A stretch of DNA of 64,000 nucleotides from Catenovulum agarivorans YM01 (GTDB lineage Bacteria; Pseudomonadota; Gammaproteobacteria; Enterobacterales; Alteromonadaceae): contig NZ_JH767531.1 in the NCBI RefSeq assembly GCF_000281085.1, positions 84,017 to 148,016 on the forward strand, given 5' to 3'. The notes below the pieces were generated by a model. It was not told the origin of the DNA and ran no database searches. It saw only the letters and a list, made by a program, of their open reading frames with translations. This document shows, in pieces, positions 9,121 through 18,048 of the stretch. How positions within the stretch are numbered: the first letter of the stretch is position 1; every line of letters begins with the position of its first letter. The translations under genes and the position numbers were made by a program.

Positions 9121-11082
9121 TTAAGCGCCTTCTAATAAAAACCTTTCTGCCCGTTCAACTCGGCGTGGAACACCCAAAACAATCAACACATCTTGTGGTA
9201 TTAATTCCATATCTGGCTCTGGGTTGTAATACTCTTTACCGTCGCGTCTAAGCGCTGTAACTTCAACACCTCTGAGCGGTAAATCTAATTCATTTAAATG
9301 TAAACCAACGGCAAAAGCGTTATCCGTTAAAGTAACAGCGTGTAAATACTCCACTTCCCTTTCATCTTGTTTGTACGAATCACCTCGGTAGAAACCATGT
9401 AAACCATTGTAGTGATTTTTGCGCTCACGTCTTACCCGACCGAATATGCGTTTAACAGGTACACCCGAATGAAGCATGACATGCGAAACTAGCATGAGGC
9501 TGCCTTCTAAAGTTTCAGGTATCACTTCGTCGGCTCCTGCTTCAATTAATGCTTCCAAATTATCGTCGTTACCGGTACGAACCAATATTTTCGCGTTGTC
9601 AGCGTATTTTTTTATTAAATCGATAACCGCGAGCGATTTATGCAAATCATCGAATGCTATGATCACCAATTTAGCTTTTTCAATACCAACCGCTTTTAAT
9701 ACTTCAGTTTTACGTGCATCACCAAAATGAACTGGCTCATAAGCGGCTTTAGCTTCATGCACACGCGTTGGGTCTACATCTAGTGCTACGTATGGGATAG
9801 ATTCTAATTTTAAAAAGCGACTAACAATCTGCCCAACCCGGCCAAAACCACAAATGATCACATGGTCGTTTAATTGTTCTTGTTGTGACTGAGTTGCATC
9901 TTGTACTTCTTCTTGGGTTTGTTTCGCTAAAAATTGTGCAAAACGTGACGAATGATTAATTAAATAGGGCGTGATCCCCATGCTGATAACACCAACACCC
10001 ACCAACATAGAAGCCAAATGTTTGTTAATTAATCCTTGATCAAGCGCAAGTGCGGCAATAACAAAACCGAATTCGCCCATTTGACACAACATAATGCCAC
10101 TGGCCCAAGCGTCAGCTTTGCTTTGTTTAAACAAACGAGCAATCACTTGAATAATTAAAACTTTAATTGCCAAAACTATCGCAACAAACAGTAATAACCA
10201 GTGGAGCGATTCAGCCAGAATAAAAATGTCTAGCTGCATGCCTACACTGATAAAAAACAAGCCCATTAAAATGTCACGAAACGGCCGAATATCGGCTTCT
10301 AATTGATGTTTATATTGGCTTTCACCTAACATCATGCCTGCTAAAAACGCGCCCAGTGCCATAGATAAACCAAACAAATGAGTGATAGCGCCTGTTAGTA
10401 AAGCAACCAAAATAGTGGTTAAAACAAATAATTCATCGGAGCGAGCTTGCGCGATTTCATTAAATAAACGCGGTAACAACCATTTACCAACCGAGATCAG
10501 CAAGATAAATACTAAGGCACCATTGAGTAATGCCATTAATAAACTCGACGCCAAATTTGCCTGACTAGCTCCGGCAATTATTGGAATAACAATTAACATG
10601 GGCACTACAGCAAGGTCTTGAAATAACAAGATAGACACAGCCAATTGCCCACGTTTATTTTGTAACTTGCCGTTTTCTGTCAGCTGTTTAATAACAATAG
10701 CGGTTGAAGACAAAGCCAAGGCGAACGCGACCACTAATGCCGATTGCCAGTTATAGCCACTGACTAAACAGACTATTAATATGATCAGCAGTGTGACCAC
10801 CACCTGCACTAAACCTACACCAAATACCAATTGGCGCATGGCAATCAGCCGGGGAAAGGAAAATTCCAAACCTAAAGAAAACAGCAGAAAGACAATACCC
10901 AACTCACCAACAAAGGCGATCTCTTTGGTTTCGGATAAAAAATTGAAGAGTGAAGGGCCAACTAAGATGCCAGCGACTAAATATGCCAGTATCGGTGCTA
11001 GCTTGAGCCGACGAAAAATCGCCACTAGGCTGACTGAAATGGCAAGTAACAATAAGATTTCTGAAAAAAGCGTCAATTCCAT
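9121..11082 (-). CDS. Kef-type monovalent cation:proton antiporter (CPA2 family)
   Basis: 653 residues: an N-terminal Na+/H+ exchanger domain (about 1-380, about 12 membrane helices, beginning MELTLFSEILLLLAISVSLV), then a cytoplasmic RCK module with the NAD-binding motif HVIICGFGRVGQIVSRFL (about 405) and a TrkA-C domain at the end (VTALRRDGKEYYNPEPDMEL). Membrane motifs such as LFQDLAVVPML and SMALGAFLAGMMLGES are typical of KefB/KefC. The family exports K+ or Na+ for protons and the RCK module gates it by ligand. The Kef-specific ancillary protein (KefF/KefG) is not nearby, so glutathione-adduct gating cannot be assumed. Convergent with yqaA; it is transcribed alone. Confidence 0.9.
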   Translation of the reverse strand: MELTLFSEILLLLAISVSLVAIFRRLKLAPILAYLVAGILVGPSLFNFLSETKEIAFVGELGIVFLLFSLGLEFSFPRLIAMRQLVFGVGLVQVVVTLLIILIVCLVSGYNWQSALVVAFALALSSTAIVIKQLTENGKLQNKRGQLAVSILLFQDLAVVPMLIVIPIIAGASQANLASSLLMALLNGALVFILLISVGKWLLPRLFNEIAQARSDELFVLTTILVALLTGAITHLFGLSMALGAFLAGMMLGESQYKHQLEADIRPFRDILMGLFFISVGMQLDIFILAESLHWLLLFVAIVLAIKVLIIQVIARLFKQSKADAWASGIMLCQMGEFGFVIAALALDQGLINKHLASMLVGVGVISMGITPYLINHSSRFAQFLAKQTQEEVQDATQSQQEQLNDHVIICGFGRVGQIVSRFLKLESIPYVALDVDPTRVHEAKAAYEPVHFGDARKTEVLKAVGIEKAKLVIIAFDDLHKSLAVIDLIKKYADNAKILVRTGNDDNLEALIEAGADEVIPETLEGSLMLVSHVMLHSGVPVKRIFGRVRRERKNHYNGLHGFYRGDSYKQDEREVEYLHAVTLTDNAFAVGLHLNELDLPLRGVEVTALRRDGKEYYNPEPDMELIPQDVLIVLGVPRRVERAERFLLEGA

Positions 11083-11349
11083 CGTATGGTTATAATTCTA
11101 TTAAGGAAAACTAAGACTATGTATTAATAATAGGTGAACATTTTAGCTCTGCCGAAAATTTATAAAAAAATAACCAACAGCAAAGGAATTAACGTGTGGT
11201 CAATTTATTGACTTCTAAGTTTATCTCTTATTAAGAAACGTCAAAAAAGCAAATTAACACCATTAACCTTATGACTTTATTGGTTATTTTAAAGTTGGCA
11301 TTAAATTGGCTTTAACTAATCTATCAATAGCCATAAATAGAGGTGTAAG

Positions 11350-12249
11350 GTGGATATATTACAAAGTTACCTGTCATCTGACCAAAACACATTAAATCCC
11401 TTGCCAAGCCAGTTCTTAGCGCAAGACCAGCAATCCGATTTTTCATCGTTTGCTAGTCTGACTGAGCGTTTGCACTCTTCGCTTGATTTACAGCGTATTG
11501 TGCAAATTTTTGCCGATGAAGTGGCAAAATACGTACAAATTAGCGGCATTAGAATTCAAACCGAAGCAGCAAGTGTGCAAACTGAACGATTTGTTGAAGG
11601 GATTTACGAACATATTACGGAACTACATATAAATCAAAAGTCAGTGGCTATTTTGACTTATGCTTCATATCGTGAATTTGAAAACCAAGATCTAAGGTTG
11701 TTACAAAGTCTGCAAAACAAATTAACTATGCCGGTTTACAACGGTCTGCAGTATTTTTTGTTGCAACAACAAACGGTCAAAGATCACCTAACTCAGTTGG
11801 GTAATAGAGCCGGTTTTGATGAACAGTTTGAAATGGCGATTGCGCGCACACAAAGAGATGAACAACCTTTAACTTTATTGGTTATTGACTTAGACAACTT
11901 TAAGCGTGCAAACGACACTTATGGCCATGAAATGGGCGATGAAGTATTAAAAACCTTTGCAAAAATATTACGCCGCTGTATTCGCCGTAGCGATTTAGCC
12001 TTTCGGTTTGGCGGAGATGAGTTTGCGATATTGCTCAATAACGCAGAAGAAGACATAGCAATGCGTGTTGCCTCGCGAATTCAATCTTTGGTAGCACAGT
12101 CAGCAATTATGCACCAGTGCCAAGTTTCTAGCTCAATTGGCTGCGCGGCTTGGGAATATAGCGAAACGAGCAAACAATTGTTTAGACGCGCTGACAGCGC
12201 CCTTTACCTTGCAAAAGACAGCGGTAAAAATCAGCTAAAATGTGCTTAA
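11350..12249 (+). CDS. Diguanylate cyclase with N-terminal sensor-like domain
   Basis: 299 residues. The N-terminal part (about 30-130, FASLTERLHSSLDLQRIVQIFADEVAKYV) looks like a GAF-type or related small-molecule sensor, but I cannot name it. The C-terminal GGDEF domain (about 145-295) has DHLTQLGNRAGFDE, LVIDLDNFKRANDTYGHEMGDEVL and an intact active site FRFGGDEFAILL. The product inhibition site RxxD is present five residues before GGDEF (RRSD). It should therefore make c-di-GMP from two GTP and be feedback-inhibited. The start is GTG 11350, six bases after AGAGG. It stands alone; a second cyclase lies at 14.3 kb. Confidence 0.93.
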   Translation: MDILQSYLSSDQNTLNPLPSQFLAQDQQSDFSSFASLTERLHSSLDLQRIVQIFADEVAKYVQISGIRIQTEAASVQTERFVEGIYEHITELHINQKSVAILTYASYREFENQDLRLLQSLQNKLTMPVYNGLQYFLLQQQTVKDHLTQLGNRAGFDEQFEMAIARTQRDEQPLTLLVIDLDNFKRANDTYGHEMGDEVLKTFAKILRRCIRRSDLAFRFGGDEFAILLNNAEEDIAMRVASRIQSLVAQSAIMHQCQVSSSIGCAAWEYSETSKQLFRRADSALYLAKDSGKNQLKCA

Positions 12250-12308
12250 TAAAGTGAAATTAACTTGCTAGAATCCGAGCTTTGTTAAGCTCGGTTAACC
12301 TACTAAAC

Positions 12309-12641
12309 ATGTCCAAAATTGAACACGCTATTCAAACTGCACTCGAAATCATTTGCCAACTTCATAACGAAAACAAAACAGTCAGCGTTGCTGCTGTGCG
12401 CAATCGCGCTTTATTACCTCTTCCATTACCAGCCATAACTAAAGCGGTTTCTGCTTTTAAAGAGAACCCAGAAACTTATTTAAAAGCTTGGCAACACAAC
12501 AATCCTCAAGCAATTGCTGTGGAAGAGCCTGAAGTTGAACAATTAACCGAACTTACCTTAGAACAAAGAGTGGTCCAACTAGAACAACAAGTCGCACAAC
12601 TCCAGCAAGCATTAGACAAGCTGGTTAATAAAGTCGACTAA
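12309..12641 (+). CDS. Small protein with predicted helical N-terminus and C-terminal coiled coil
   Basis: 110 residues counted from ATG 12309 (an in-frame TTG at 12282 is less likely). The first half (SKIEHAIQTALEIICQLHNENKTVSVAAVRNRALLPLPLPAITKAVSAFK) could be a helix-turn-helix-like unit, as in KfrA-type proteins. The second half, rich in Gln, Glu and Leu (LEQRVVQLEQQVAQLQQALDKL), is a clear coiled coil, so the protein probably oligomerises. I do not recognise the family. Its last 30 bases overlap the convergent syd gene on the other strand. No ribosome binding site is obvious. A DNA-binding role is a guess. Confidence 0.6.
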   Translation: MSKIEHAIQTALEIICQLHNENKTVSVAAVRNRALLPLPLPAITKAVSAFKENPETYLKAWQHNNPQAIAVEEPEVEQLTELTLEQRVVQLEQQVAQLQQALDKLVNKVD

Positions 12642-13133
12642 GTTATCTGCGAGTTTGCGTTTTGGCGCCTTGCCGACCATTTCTAACATAACTGCCCCAC
12701 TCGTATTATCTAATGAAATAATATATTGGTCATCATCGGTTGCAGCGATAAAAACGGTTGGCGCTTGTTTTAGCTTTTGTTTCATCAAAAGGTGGCCAAT
12801 TATATTCTCTTGCAAAATGGTGAAGTCTTCATCATTCCAAGCTTGAATTAAACTTAAGTTATTACCATCAAACTCAGCTTCTAAGGTGGGTGCATAAAAA
12901 CTACAATAAAATGCGATGATATCCGGATGTAATTCAAGCTCTAACGCATTATTGATATTTGATAAATCGGACGAGCCGTCACGTTGTACTGCATGCCAAC
13001 TACAATTTTGTTGTTTGTCGTCAACTTCATCAATACACGGGCTTAACCAATCGTCGTAATATTCTATCCAAGTTTGCGCTTGTTGCTTTTTATTAAAAAA
13101 ATTAGTGAGTGCGTCGTGAATCAAGGTCGACAT
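12612..13133 (-). CDS. syd: SecY-interacting protein Syd
   Basis: 173 residues from ATG 13133 (an upstream in-frame ATG at 13142 adds MYL). The sequence LTNFFNKKQQ, WLSPCI, WHAVQRD, ELHPDIIAFYCSFYAP, LIQAWNDEDF and EMVGKAPKRKLADNLVDFI matches Syd, a cytoplasmic-face membrane-associated protein that binds SecY and may quality-control abnormal SecYEG complexes. It is divergent from queF, as in Escherichia coli where syd and queF are also neighbours, which supports the call. Its 3' end overlaps the convergent coiled-coil gene by 30 bases. Confidence 0.93.
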   Translation of the reverse strand: MSTLIHDALTNFFNKKQQAQTWIEYYDDWLSPCIDEVDDKQQNCSWHAVQRDGSSDLSNINNALELELHPDIIAFYCSFYAPTLEAEFDGNNLSLIQAWNDEDFTILQENIIGHLLMKQKLKQAPTVFIAATDDDQYIISLDNTSGAVMLEMVGKAPKRKLADNLVDFINQLV

Positions 13134-13141
13134 AAGGTACA

Positions 13142-13185
13142 ATAAGGCCTATTAAAGTTAAGTTAAGACAGTTATTAGGCCTTAT
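13142..13185. promoter_or_regulatory. Inverted repeat in the syd/queF divergent promoter
   Basis: ATAAGGCCTA (13142-13151) and TAGGCCTTAT (13176-13185) form a 10-bp perfect inverted repeat across 24 bases. The right arm covers the queF start codon and the left arm lies just upstream of syd. The symmetric placement suggests an operator or a leader hairpin for the divergent pair; the protein binding it is unknown. Confidence 0.35.
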
Positions 13186-14032
13186 GTCACAACAGAACAC
13201 AAGTATTTTACCCGAGCTAAAACTTGGTAAATCGACTGAATATGTAGACCAGTACGATGCTAAACAATTACAAGCTGTACCGCGCAAACTAATGCGGGAT
13301 TCCTTGCCAAATAAAAACCAAGCTTTTTTGGGAGTGGACATTTGGACCGGGTACGAAATTTCTTGGTTGTCTCAATCGGGCAAACCCGTTGTATATATAG
13401 GGGAGTTTACATTTAGTGCCAACTCTGCAAACTTGGTTGAATCTAAGTCGTTTAAACTTTATCTAAATAGCTTTAACCAAAGTAAATTTGACTCGGTCGA
13501 GCAAGTAACAGCTTTGATGCAACAAGATTTATCTGCATGCAGCGGCGCAGAAGTTGAAGTCACACTATATCCATTAGGCCAGTTTGCCAAACGACGTGTT
13601 ACCTATTTATCTGGTGATTGTATCGACGAGATTGACATAGAAATTAGCAGTTACAATTACAATCCTGACTTGTTGAAGCTGGATAGTCATAAAAGCGAAT
13701 TGGTAGAAGAAACTTTAGTTTCACATTTGCTTAAATCTAACTGTTTAGTCACCGGTCAGCCCGATTGGGCAAGCATAGAAATTTGTTACCAAGGCCAAGC
13801 TTTTGACAAAGCCTCTGTGTTGCAATATTTAATTGGTTTTAGAAATCACAACGAATTTCACGAACATTGTGTCGAAAGAATTTTTCGCGACTTAGAAAGC
13901 AGGCTTAAACCGCAAAAGCTCAGTGTATATGCAAGGTATACCCGCAGAGGTGGCTTAGATATCAATCCATTACGTGTCTCACATATGAGTTTGTTGAAGG
14001 ATAAAACTGCGCATAGATTGGTTCGTCAATAA
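13184..14032 (+). CDS. queF: NADPH-dependent 7-cyano-7-deazaguanine reductase QueF
   Basis: 282 residues, the long (YqcD-type) form of QueF, which reduces preQ0 to preQ1 in the synthesis of the tRNA base queuosine. Seen: the substrate-binding motif ESKSFKLYLNSFNQ at about 86-99, the active-site Cys in LLKSNCLVTGQPDWASIEI (about 187-205), and the glutamate/histidine motif FRNHNEFHEHCVERIF (about 222-237). Both tandem T-fold halves are complete. It is divergent from syd with a 50-bp shared promoter region. A standard single-copy housekeeping gene. Confidence 0.97.
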   Translation: MSQQNTSILPELKLGKSTEYVDQYDAKQLQAVPRKLMRDSLPNKNQAFLGVDIWTGYEISWLSQSGKPVVYIGEFTFSANSANLVESKSFKLYLNSFNQSKFDSVEQVTALMQQDLSACSGAEVEVTLYPLGQFAKRRVTYLSGDCIDEIDIEISSYNYNPDLLKLDSHKSELVEETLVSHLLKSNCLVTGQPDWASIEICYQGQAFDKASVLQYLIGFRNHNEFHEHCVERIFRDLESRLKPQKLSVYARYTRRGGLDINPLRVSHMSLLKDKTAHRLVRQ

Positions 14033-14251
14033 AAAAATGTTTCATTTTTGCCAACAAATTCCTGTGATTGGACTAGGCGAATCTGTTGGTTTATGGTTAA
14101 ATCACAAAGTTTTGTGCGCCCTGTCTAAAAATTTTAACCTTGATGTTCGAGATTTTCAGCTACAATCAGGTAACGGATGAAACACTGGTCTTAACCAGAA
14201 GTTATGAAGTTGGTGTTGTAGCGGCCACATAATTGACCGGGATTTAATTGA

Positions 14252-15805
14252 GTGTCTGAAGAGCAATTAGAGTTACTTAAAAAGAAGCTAGTCGTTTCCG
14301 TTCGTTCAAGGCAGAGCCTAGAGCGAACTTATGAGCAGCAATTTGCAACTTTAACTGGGTTTATTAGCCGTCTAACCAACGTTTGTAAAGGAATTGACGT
14401 TGAGCTAGACAATCGCTTAGCTAAGCTTCGTGCATACTTGGCCAAAAATCCAGATATGCAAAACCTTGCACCTTTATTAAGCCATATTGAACAACTGCTT
14501 GCACAGCACAGTACCCGCTTAGCACTCAATTTAAAACAAACAACCACAACACTTAAAGCTGCAGGTAAACAACTTCAACAAGTTAAAAATCTAGACCCTG
14601 ATTTTCGTCGTGAACTTCGTGGGTTTATGCAAAGTATCGACGAACCTAAATCATCTTTATTACATTATTTACCTTGCATTGAAAAACTCGCTAGCTTGTA
14701 TCACAAATGTCTTGCTATTCAAACAGGTAGTCCAGCACCTGAAGTTGACGCCGAAGCGCTAAAAGGTTTACAAAGTGATATCAGTGCAGAGCTAGTCAAC
14801 ATTTTAAGTAATATTGCTTTTTCCGGTGAAAACGCAGAAAAGATTGATGCGCTTCGCGAAATTTTATCCTCTACAGTAACGCCCGAAATTCTGGTTAATA
14901 GCTGTGTGGAAATTATCCGCATAATCATTAATAGTATCGCTGAAGAGCGTCAATCTGCACAAAGTTTCTTATTTAGTTTAAATGATGCATTAAACTCAGT
15001 GCACACTGCCGTTGCAAGTTCTATCAATGGTAGTACTGAGATTAATCAATCTAAACAAGAGCTAAACGATAAACTTAAAAAAGATTTAGCCGGCATGTCT
15101 GCTGAAATTGAAAAAGCTAAGTCGTTAGATGTACTAAAAAAACAAATCAACGGTCGAATAGCCGATATAGTTGATGCTTTAACCAAAAAAGAAGAGTTAG
15201 AAGTTCAAGAACATGACTTGTTGATTACCAGTTTAAGTCAAATGGAAGAACGTTTATTTGAACTTGAAAAGGAAGCAGAAGAATATAAAAAGAAACTGTC
15301 AGAACAAAGATTTAAATCATTGCAGGATGCACTGACTAAATTACCGAACCGTGCTTCTATGGATGAGCGCATGGAACTAGAATATCGCCGTTGGATGCGC
15401 TACAACCACGACTTATGTATCGCAGTTGCCGATATTGACCACTTCAAATCAATTAACGATACCTTCGGCCACTCAGTCGGTGATAGAGTATTGCAAATTG
15501 TCGCCGCGTGTTTGCAAAAAGGTTTACGCGAAACTGACTTTATCGCCCGTTACGGTGGCGAAGAGTTTGTCATGTTATTCCCTGAATCTAAACTTAAAGA
15601 CATTGAAAAACGCTTAGAACATATTCGAGCGGAAGTTAAAAAAATTCCATTTAAGTTTAAAAATGCTGATTTAGTTGTAACTATCTCTATGGGCTTAACC
15701 CAATTTAAAGCCATAGATCAACCTCAAAGCGCATTTGATAGAGCGGATCAAGCTTTATATGACGCCAAAGCGGGTGGACGAGACAAGATAGTGCTTAAAA
15801 GATAA
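14252..15805 (+). CDS. Diguanylate cyclase with long coiled-coil N-terminus
   Basis: 517 residues from GTG 14252. The first about 345 residues are helical with coiled-coil character (for example SQMEERLFELEKEAEEYKKKL near 335) and resemble the coiled-coil module found in front of some GGDEF domains; no membrane helix is present, so it is cytoplasmic. The GGDEF domain (about 350-515) reads DALTKLPNRASMDERM, VADIDHFKSINDTFGHSVGDRVLQ and RYGGEEFVMLFPES. The active site is intact, and the inhibitory RxxD motif (RETD) lies five residues upstream. It should synthesise c-di-GMP and be feedback-controlled. Monocistronic; 218 bases of non-coding sequence precede it. Confidence 0.93.
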   Translation: MSEEQLELLKKKLVVSVRSRQSLERTYEQQFATLTGFISRLTNVCKGIDVELDNRLAKLRAYLAKNPDMQNLAPLLSHIEQLLAQHSTRLALNLKQTTTTLKAAGKQLQQVKNLDPDFRRELRGFMQSIDEPKSSLLHYLPCIEKLASLYHKCLAIQTGSPAPEVDAEALKGLQSDISAELVNILSNIAFSGENAEKIDALREILSSTVTPEILVNSCVEIIRIIINSIAEERQSAQSFLFSLNDALNSVHTAVASSINGSTEINQSKQELNDKLKKDLAGMSAEIEKAKSLDVLKKQINGRIADIVDALTKKEELEVQEHDLLITSLSQMEERLFELEKEAEEYKKKLSEQRFKSLQDALTKLPNRASMDERMELEYRRWMRYNHDLCIAVADIDHFKSINDTFGHSVGDRVLQIVAACLQKGLRETDFIARYGGEEFVMLFPESKLKDIEKRLEHIRAEVKKIPFKFKNADLVVTISMGLTQFKAIDQPQSAFDRADQALYDAKAGGRDKIVLKR

Positions 15806-15969
15806 GCTATTATTTTTCTTCACTTTTTCAAAAAATGAGTAATACTTAAACTACACTGTTGTTTAAAGTGTTACAGCAGCAACGGCGCTGTTAATGTTTC
15901 TATCATCAACTGCATGATAACCAGAATATTAACGCGTTTGCGCATGCGTTCATCATGAAGGAGTGAAGT

Positions 15970-17328
15970 ATGATAGTAGAAATCAATCCACTTGGCAGCA
16001 TGGATTTATTGTCACAACTGGAAGTCGACAAGTTAAAACAATCTTCCACCAGCGAGTTATACCGCTTATATCGCAATTGTTCACTTGCTGTGCTCAATGT
16101 TGGCAGTCACACCGACAGCAGCGCTGAAATTTATGATCAGTTTCAAGATTTTGATATTGATGTTATTCGCCGCGAGCGCGGAGTCAAAATTAAATTAATT
16201 AATCCGCCCAGCCATGCTTTTGTAGATGGCGAATTAATTGTTGGCATTAAAGAGTTATTGTTTGCGGTGTTGCGTGACATTTTATACACGGGTGTGCGCC
16301 TGCGCGATTTAAGCAAAATTGATTTACACGATCCTAGCCATGTCACCCACTATGTTTTTGATATTTTGCGTAACGCGGGCGCAATAAAAACACAAACAGA
16401 CCCAAATATGGTGGTATGTTGGGGTGGTCACTCAATACGTGAACATGAATATCAATATACCAAAGATGTTGGTTATCAAATGGGTTTACGTGGGCTAAAT
16501 ATTTGTACTGGCTGTGGCCCAGGTGCAATGAAAGGACCGATGAAAGGTGCAACCATTGGTCATTTGAAACAGAGGGTTAAAGGTGCTCGCTACCTAGGTT
16601 TAACTGAACCTTCAATTATTGCTGCCGAACCACCTAACCCTATTGTTAATGAATTAGTCATATTGCCAGATATTGAAAAACGCTTAGAAGCGTTTTTGCG
16701 TGCAGCGCATGGCATAGTGATATTTCCAGGTGGCGCGGGTACAGCAGAAGAGTTGTTATATCTGCTAGGCATAATGTTACATCCAGCAAATAATAAACAG
16801 TGTTTACCTATCGTGTTAACAGGGCCAAGGGAAAGCGCTAATTATTTTGAAGAATTAGACAAATTTGTCCGTGCAACTTTAGGTGACGAAGCAGCTAACT
16901 TGTATACGATAATTGTTGATGACCCAACCAAAGTTGCGCAACATATAAAGAGTTATATGACTGAGGTTCGTAATAACCGTAAACAAAGTGGCGATGCTTA
17001 TCACTTTAATTGGTCGTTAAAAATAGATCCTGCGTTCCAGCAACCTTTTATCCCGAATCATAAAAATGTTGCTGAATTGGACTTGCATTTTGACCAAGAA
17101 AAATCTGTGCTCGCAGCTAATTTGCGTCGAACCTTTTCCGCTATCGTTGCTGGTAACGTGAAAGAAGAAGGCATCTTAGAAATTGCACGCAATGGTCCAT
17201 TTCAAATAAATGGCGACAAAAAATTGATGCTGATGATAGACAAGCTGCTGAAAGCCTTTATTGAACAAGGTAGAATGAAATTACCAGGTACCAAATACGA
17301 ACCTTGTTATCAAATCGTTCAAACATAA
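15970..17328 (+). CDS. ppnN: Pyrimidine/purine nucleotide 5'-monophosphate nucleosidase PpnN (LOG family)
   Basis: 452 residues matching PpnN (YgdH), a tetrameric enzyme that splits nucleoside monophosphates into base and ribose-5-phosphate and, in E. coli, is activated by (p)ppGpp. The central LOG domain shows [14 protein letters not shown] (about 180-193) and [17 protein letters not shown] (about 252-268), the phosphoribosyl-binding PGGxGTxxE motif. The N-terminal ([19 protein letters not shown]) and C-terminal extensions that carry the regulatory part in PpnN are both present, which separates it from short LOG/YgdH relatives. AAGGAG lies 6 bases before ATG 15970. Confidence 0.95.
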   Translation: MIVEINPLGSMDLLSQLEVDKLKQSSTSELYRLYRNCSLAVLNVGSHTDSSAEIYDQFQDFDIDVIRRERGVKIKLINPPSHAFVDGELIVGIKELLFAVLRDILYTGVRLRDLSKIDLHDPSHVTHYVFDILRNAGAIKTQTDPNMVVCWGGHSIREHEYQYTKDVGYQMGLRGLNICTGCGPGAMKGPMKGATIGHLKQRVKGARYLGLTEPSIIAAEPPNPIVNELVILPDIEKRLEAFLRAAHGIVIFPGGAGTAEELLYLLGIMLHPANNKQCLPIVLTGPRESANYFEELDKFVRATLGDEAANLYTIIVDDPTKVAQHIKSYMTEVRNNRKQSGDAYHFNWSLKIDPAFQQPFIPNHKNVAELDLHFDQEKSVLAANLRRTFSAIVAGNVKEEGILEIARNGPFQINGDKKLMLMIDKLLKAFIEQGRMKLPGTKYEPCYQIVQT

Positions 17329-17349
17329 ATAAAATATTTAGAAGCTATT

Positions 17350-18048
17350 ATGAAAACCGTCTTAATAACTGGGGCCAATCGTGGTATTGGCCTTGAATTT
17401 ACCAAACAGTATGCTGAAGCTGGCTACACAGTTTTTGCGACCACCCGAACACCATTAGAATCCGCTGAGTTAAACGCATTAGCTAAAAAGCTTGGCAATA
17501 TTAAAATTTTGTCGCTTGATATTACCGATGAGAAACAAATCGCCGGTATTAAAAGCATGTTAAATGGCCAAGCCATTGATATATTAATCGCAAACGCAGG
17601 ATATTATGGACCAAAAGATGAACGTAGTCAGTTTGGCCAAATAGACCAAGTTGAATGGTTGAAAACATTAGAAATTAACACGATTGCACCGCTAAAATTT
17701 GCCGAAGCTATGATAGACAATTTGTTGCTTGGGCAAGAACGCAAAATTGCCTTTTTAAGCAGTAAAATGGGTAGCATGAGTGATAACGGATCAGGCGGTA
17801 GTTATATTTACCGCAGCTCCAAAGCGGCGCTGAATGCGGTTAGTAAAAGCTTGGCGATAGATTTAGCTGAGTATGATGTGAAAGTGGTTGCCCTGCACCC
17901 AGGTTGGGTGCAAACGGATATGGGGGGCCCTAACGCGTTAATTAATACCACTGCGTCAGTAACTGGTTTACGTAAAGTTGTTGATAAGTTAACTGCTAAA
18001 ACAAGTGGCGGTTTTTACGCTTATGATGGCCAGTCTATCCCTTGGTAA
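17350..18048 (+). CDS. Short-chain dehydrogenase/reductase (SDR)
   Basis: 232 residues, a classical NAD(P)-dependent SDR. Seen: TGANRGIGLEF (cofactor glycine motif, residues 7-17), NAGYYG (about 82), catalytic Ser in AFLSSKMGSM (about 138) and the YxxxK pair in YIYRSSKAALNAVSKSL (about 152-168). The C-terminus with HPGWVQTDMGG is typical of the carbonyl-reductase-like or C-factor group. The substrate is unknown. The last 7 bases overlap a possible TTG start of the next gene, so the two may be co-expressed. Its position 21 bases after ppnN suggests it may be read with it. Confidence 0.9.
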   Translation: MKTVLITGANRGIGLEFTKQYAEAGYTVFATTRTPLESAELNALAKKLGNIKILSLDITDEKQIAGIKSMLNGQAIDILIANAGYYGPKDERSQFGQIDQVEWLKTLEINTIAPLKFAEAMIDNLLLGQERKIAFLSSKMGSMSDNGSGGSYIYRSSKAALNAVSKSLAIDLAEYDVKVVALHPGWVQTDMGGPNALINTTASVTGLRKVVDKLTAKTSGGFYAYDGQSIPW

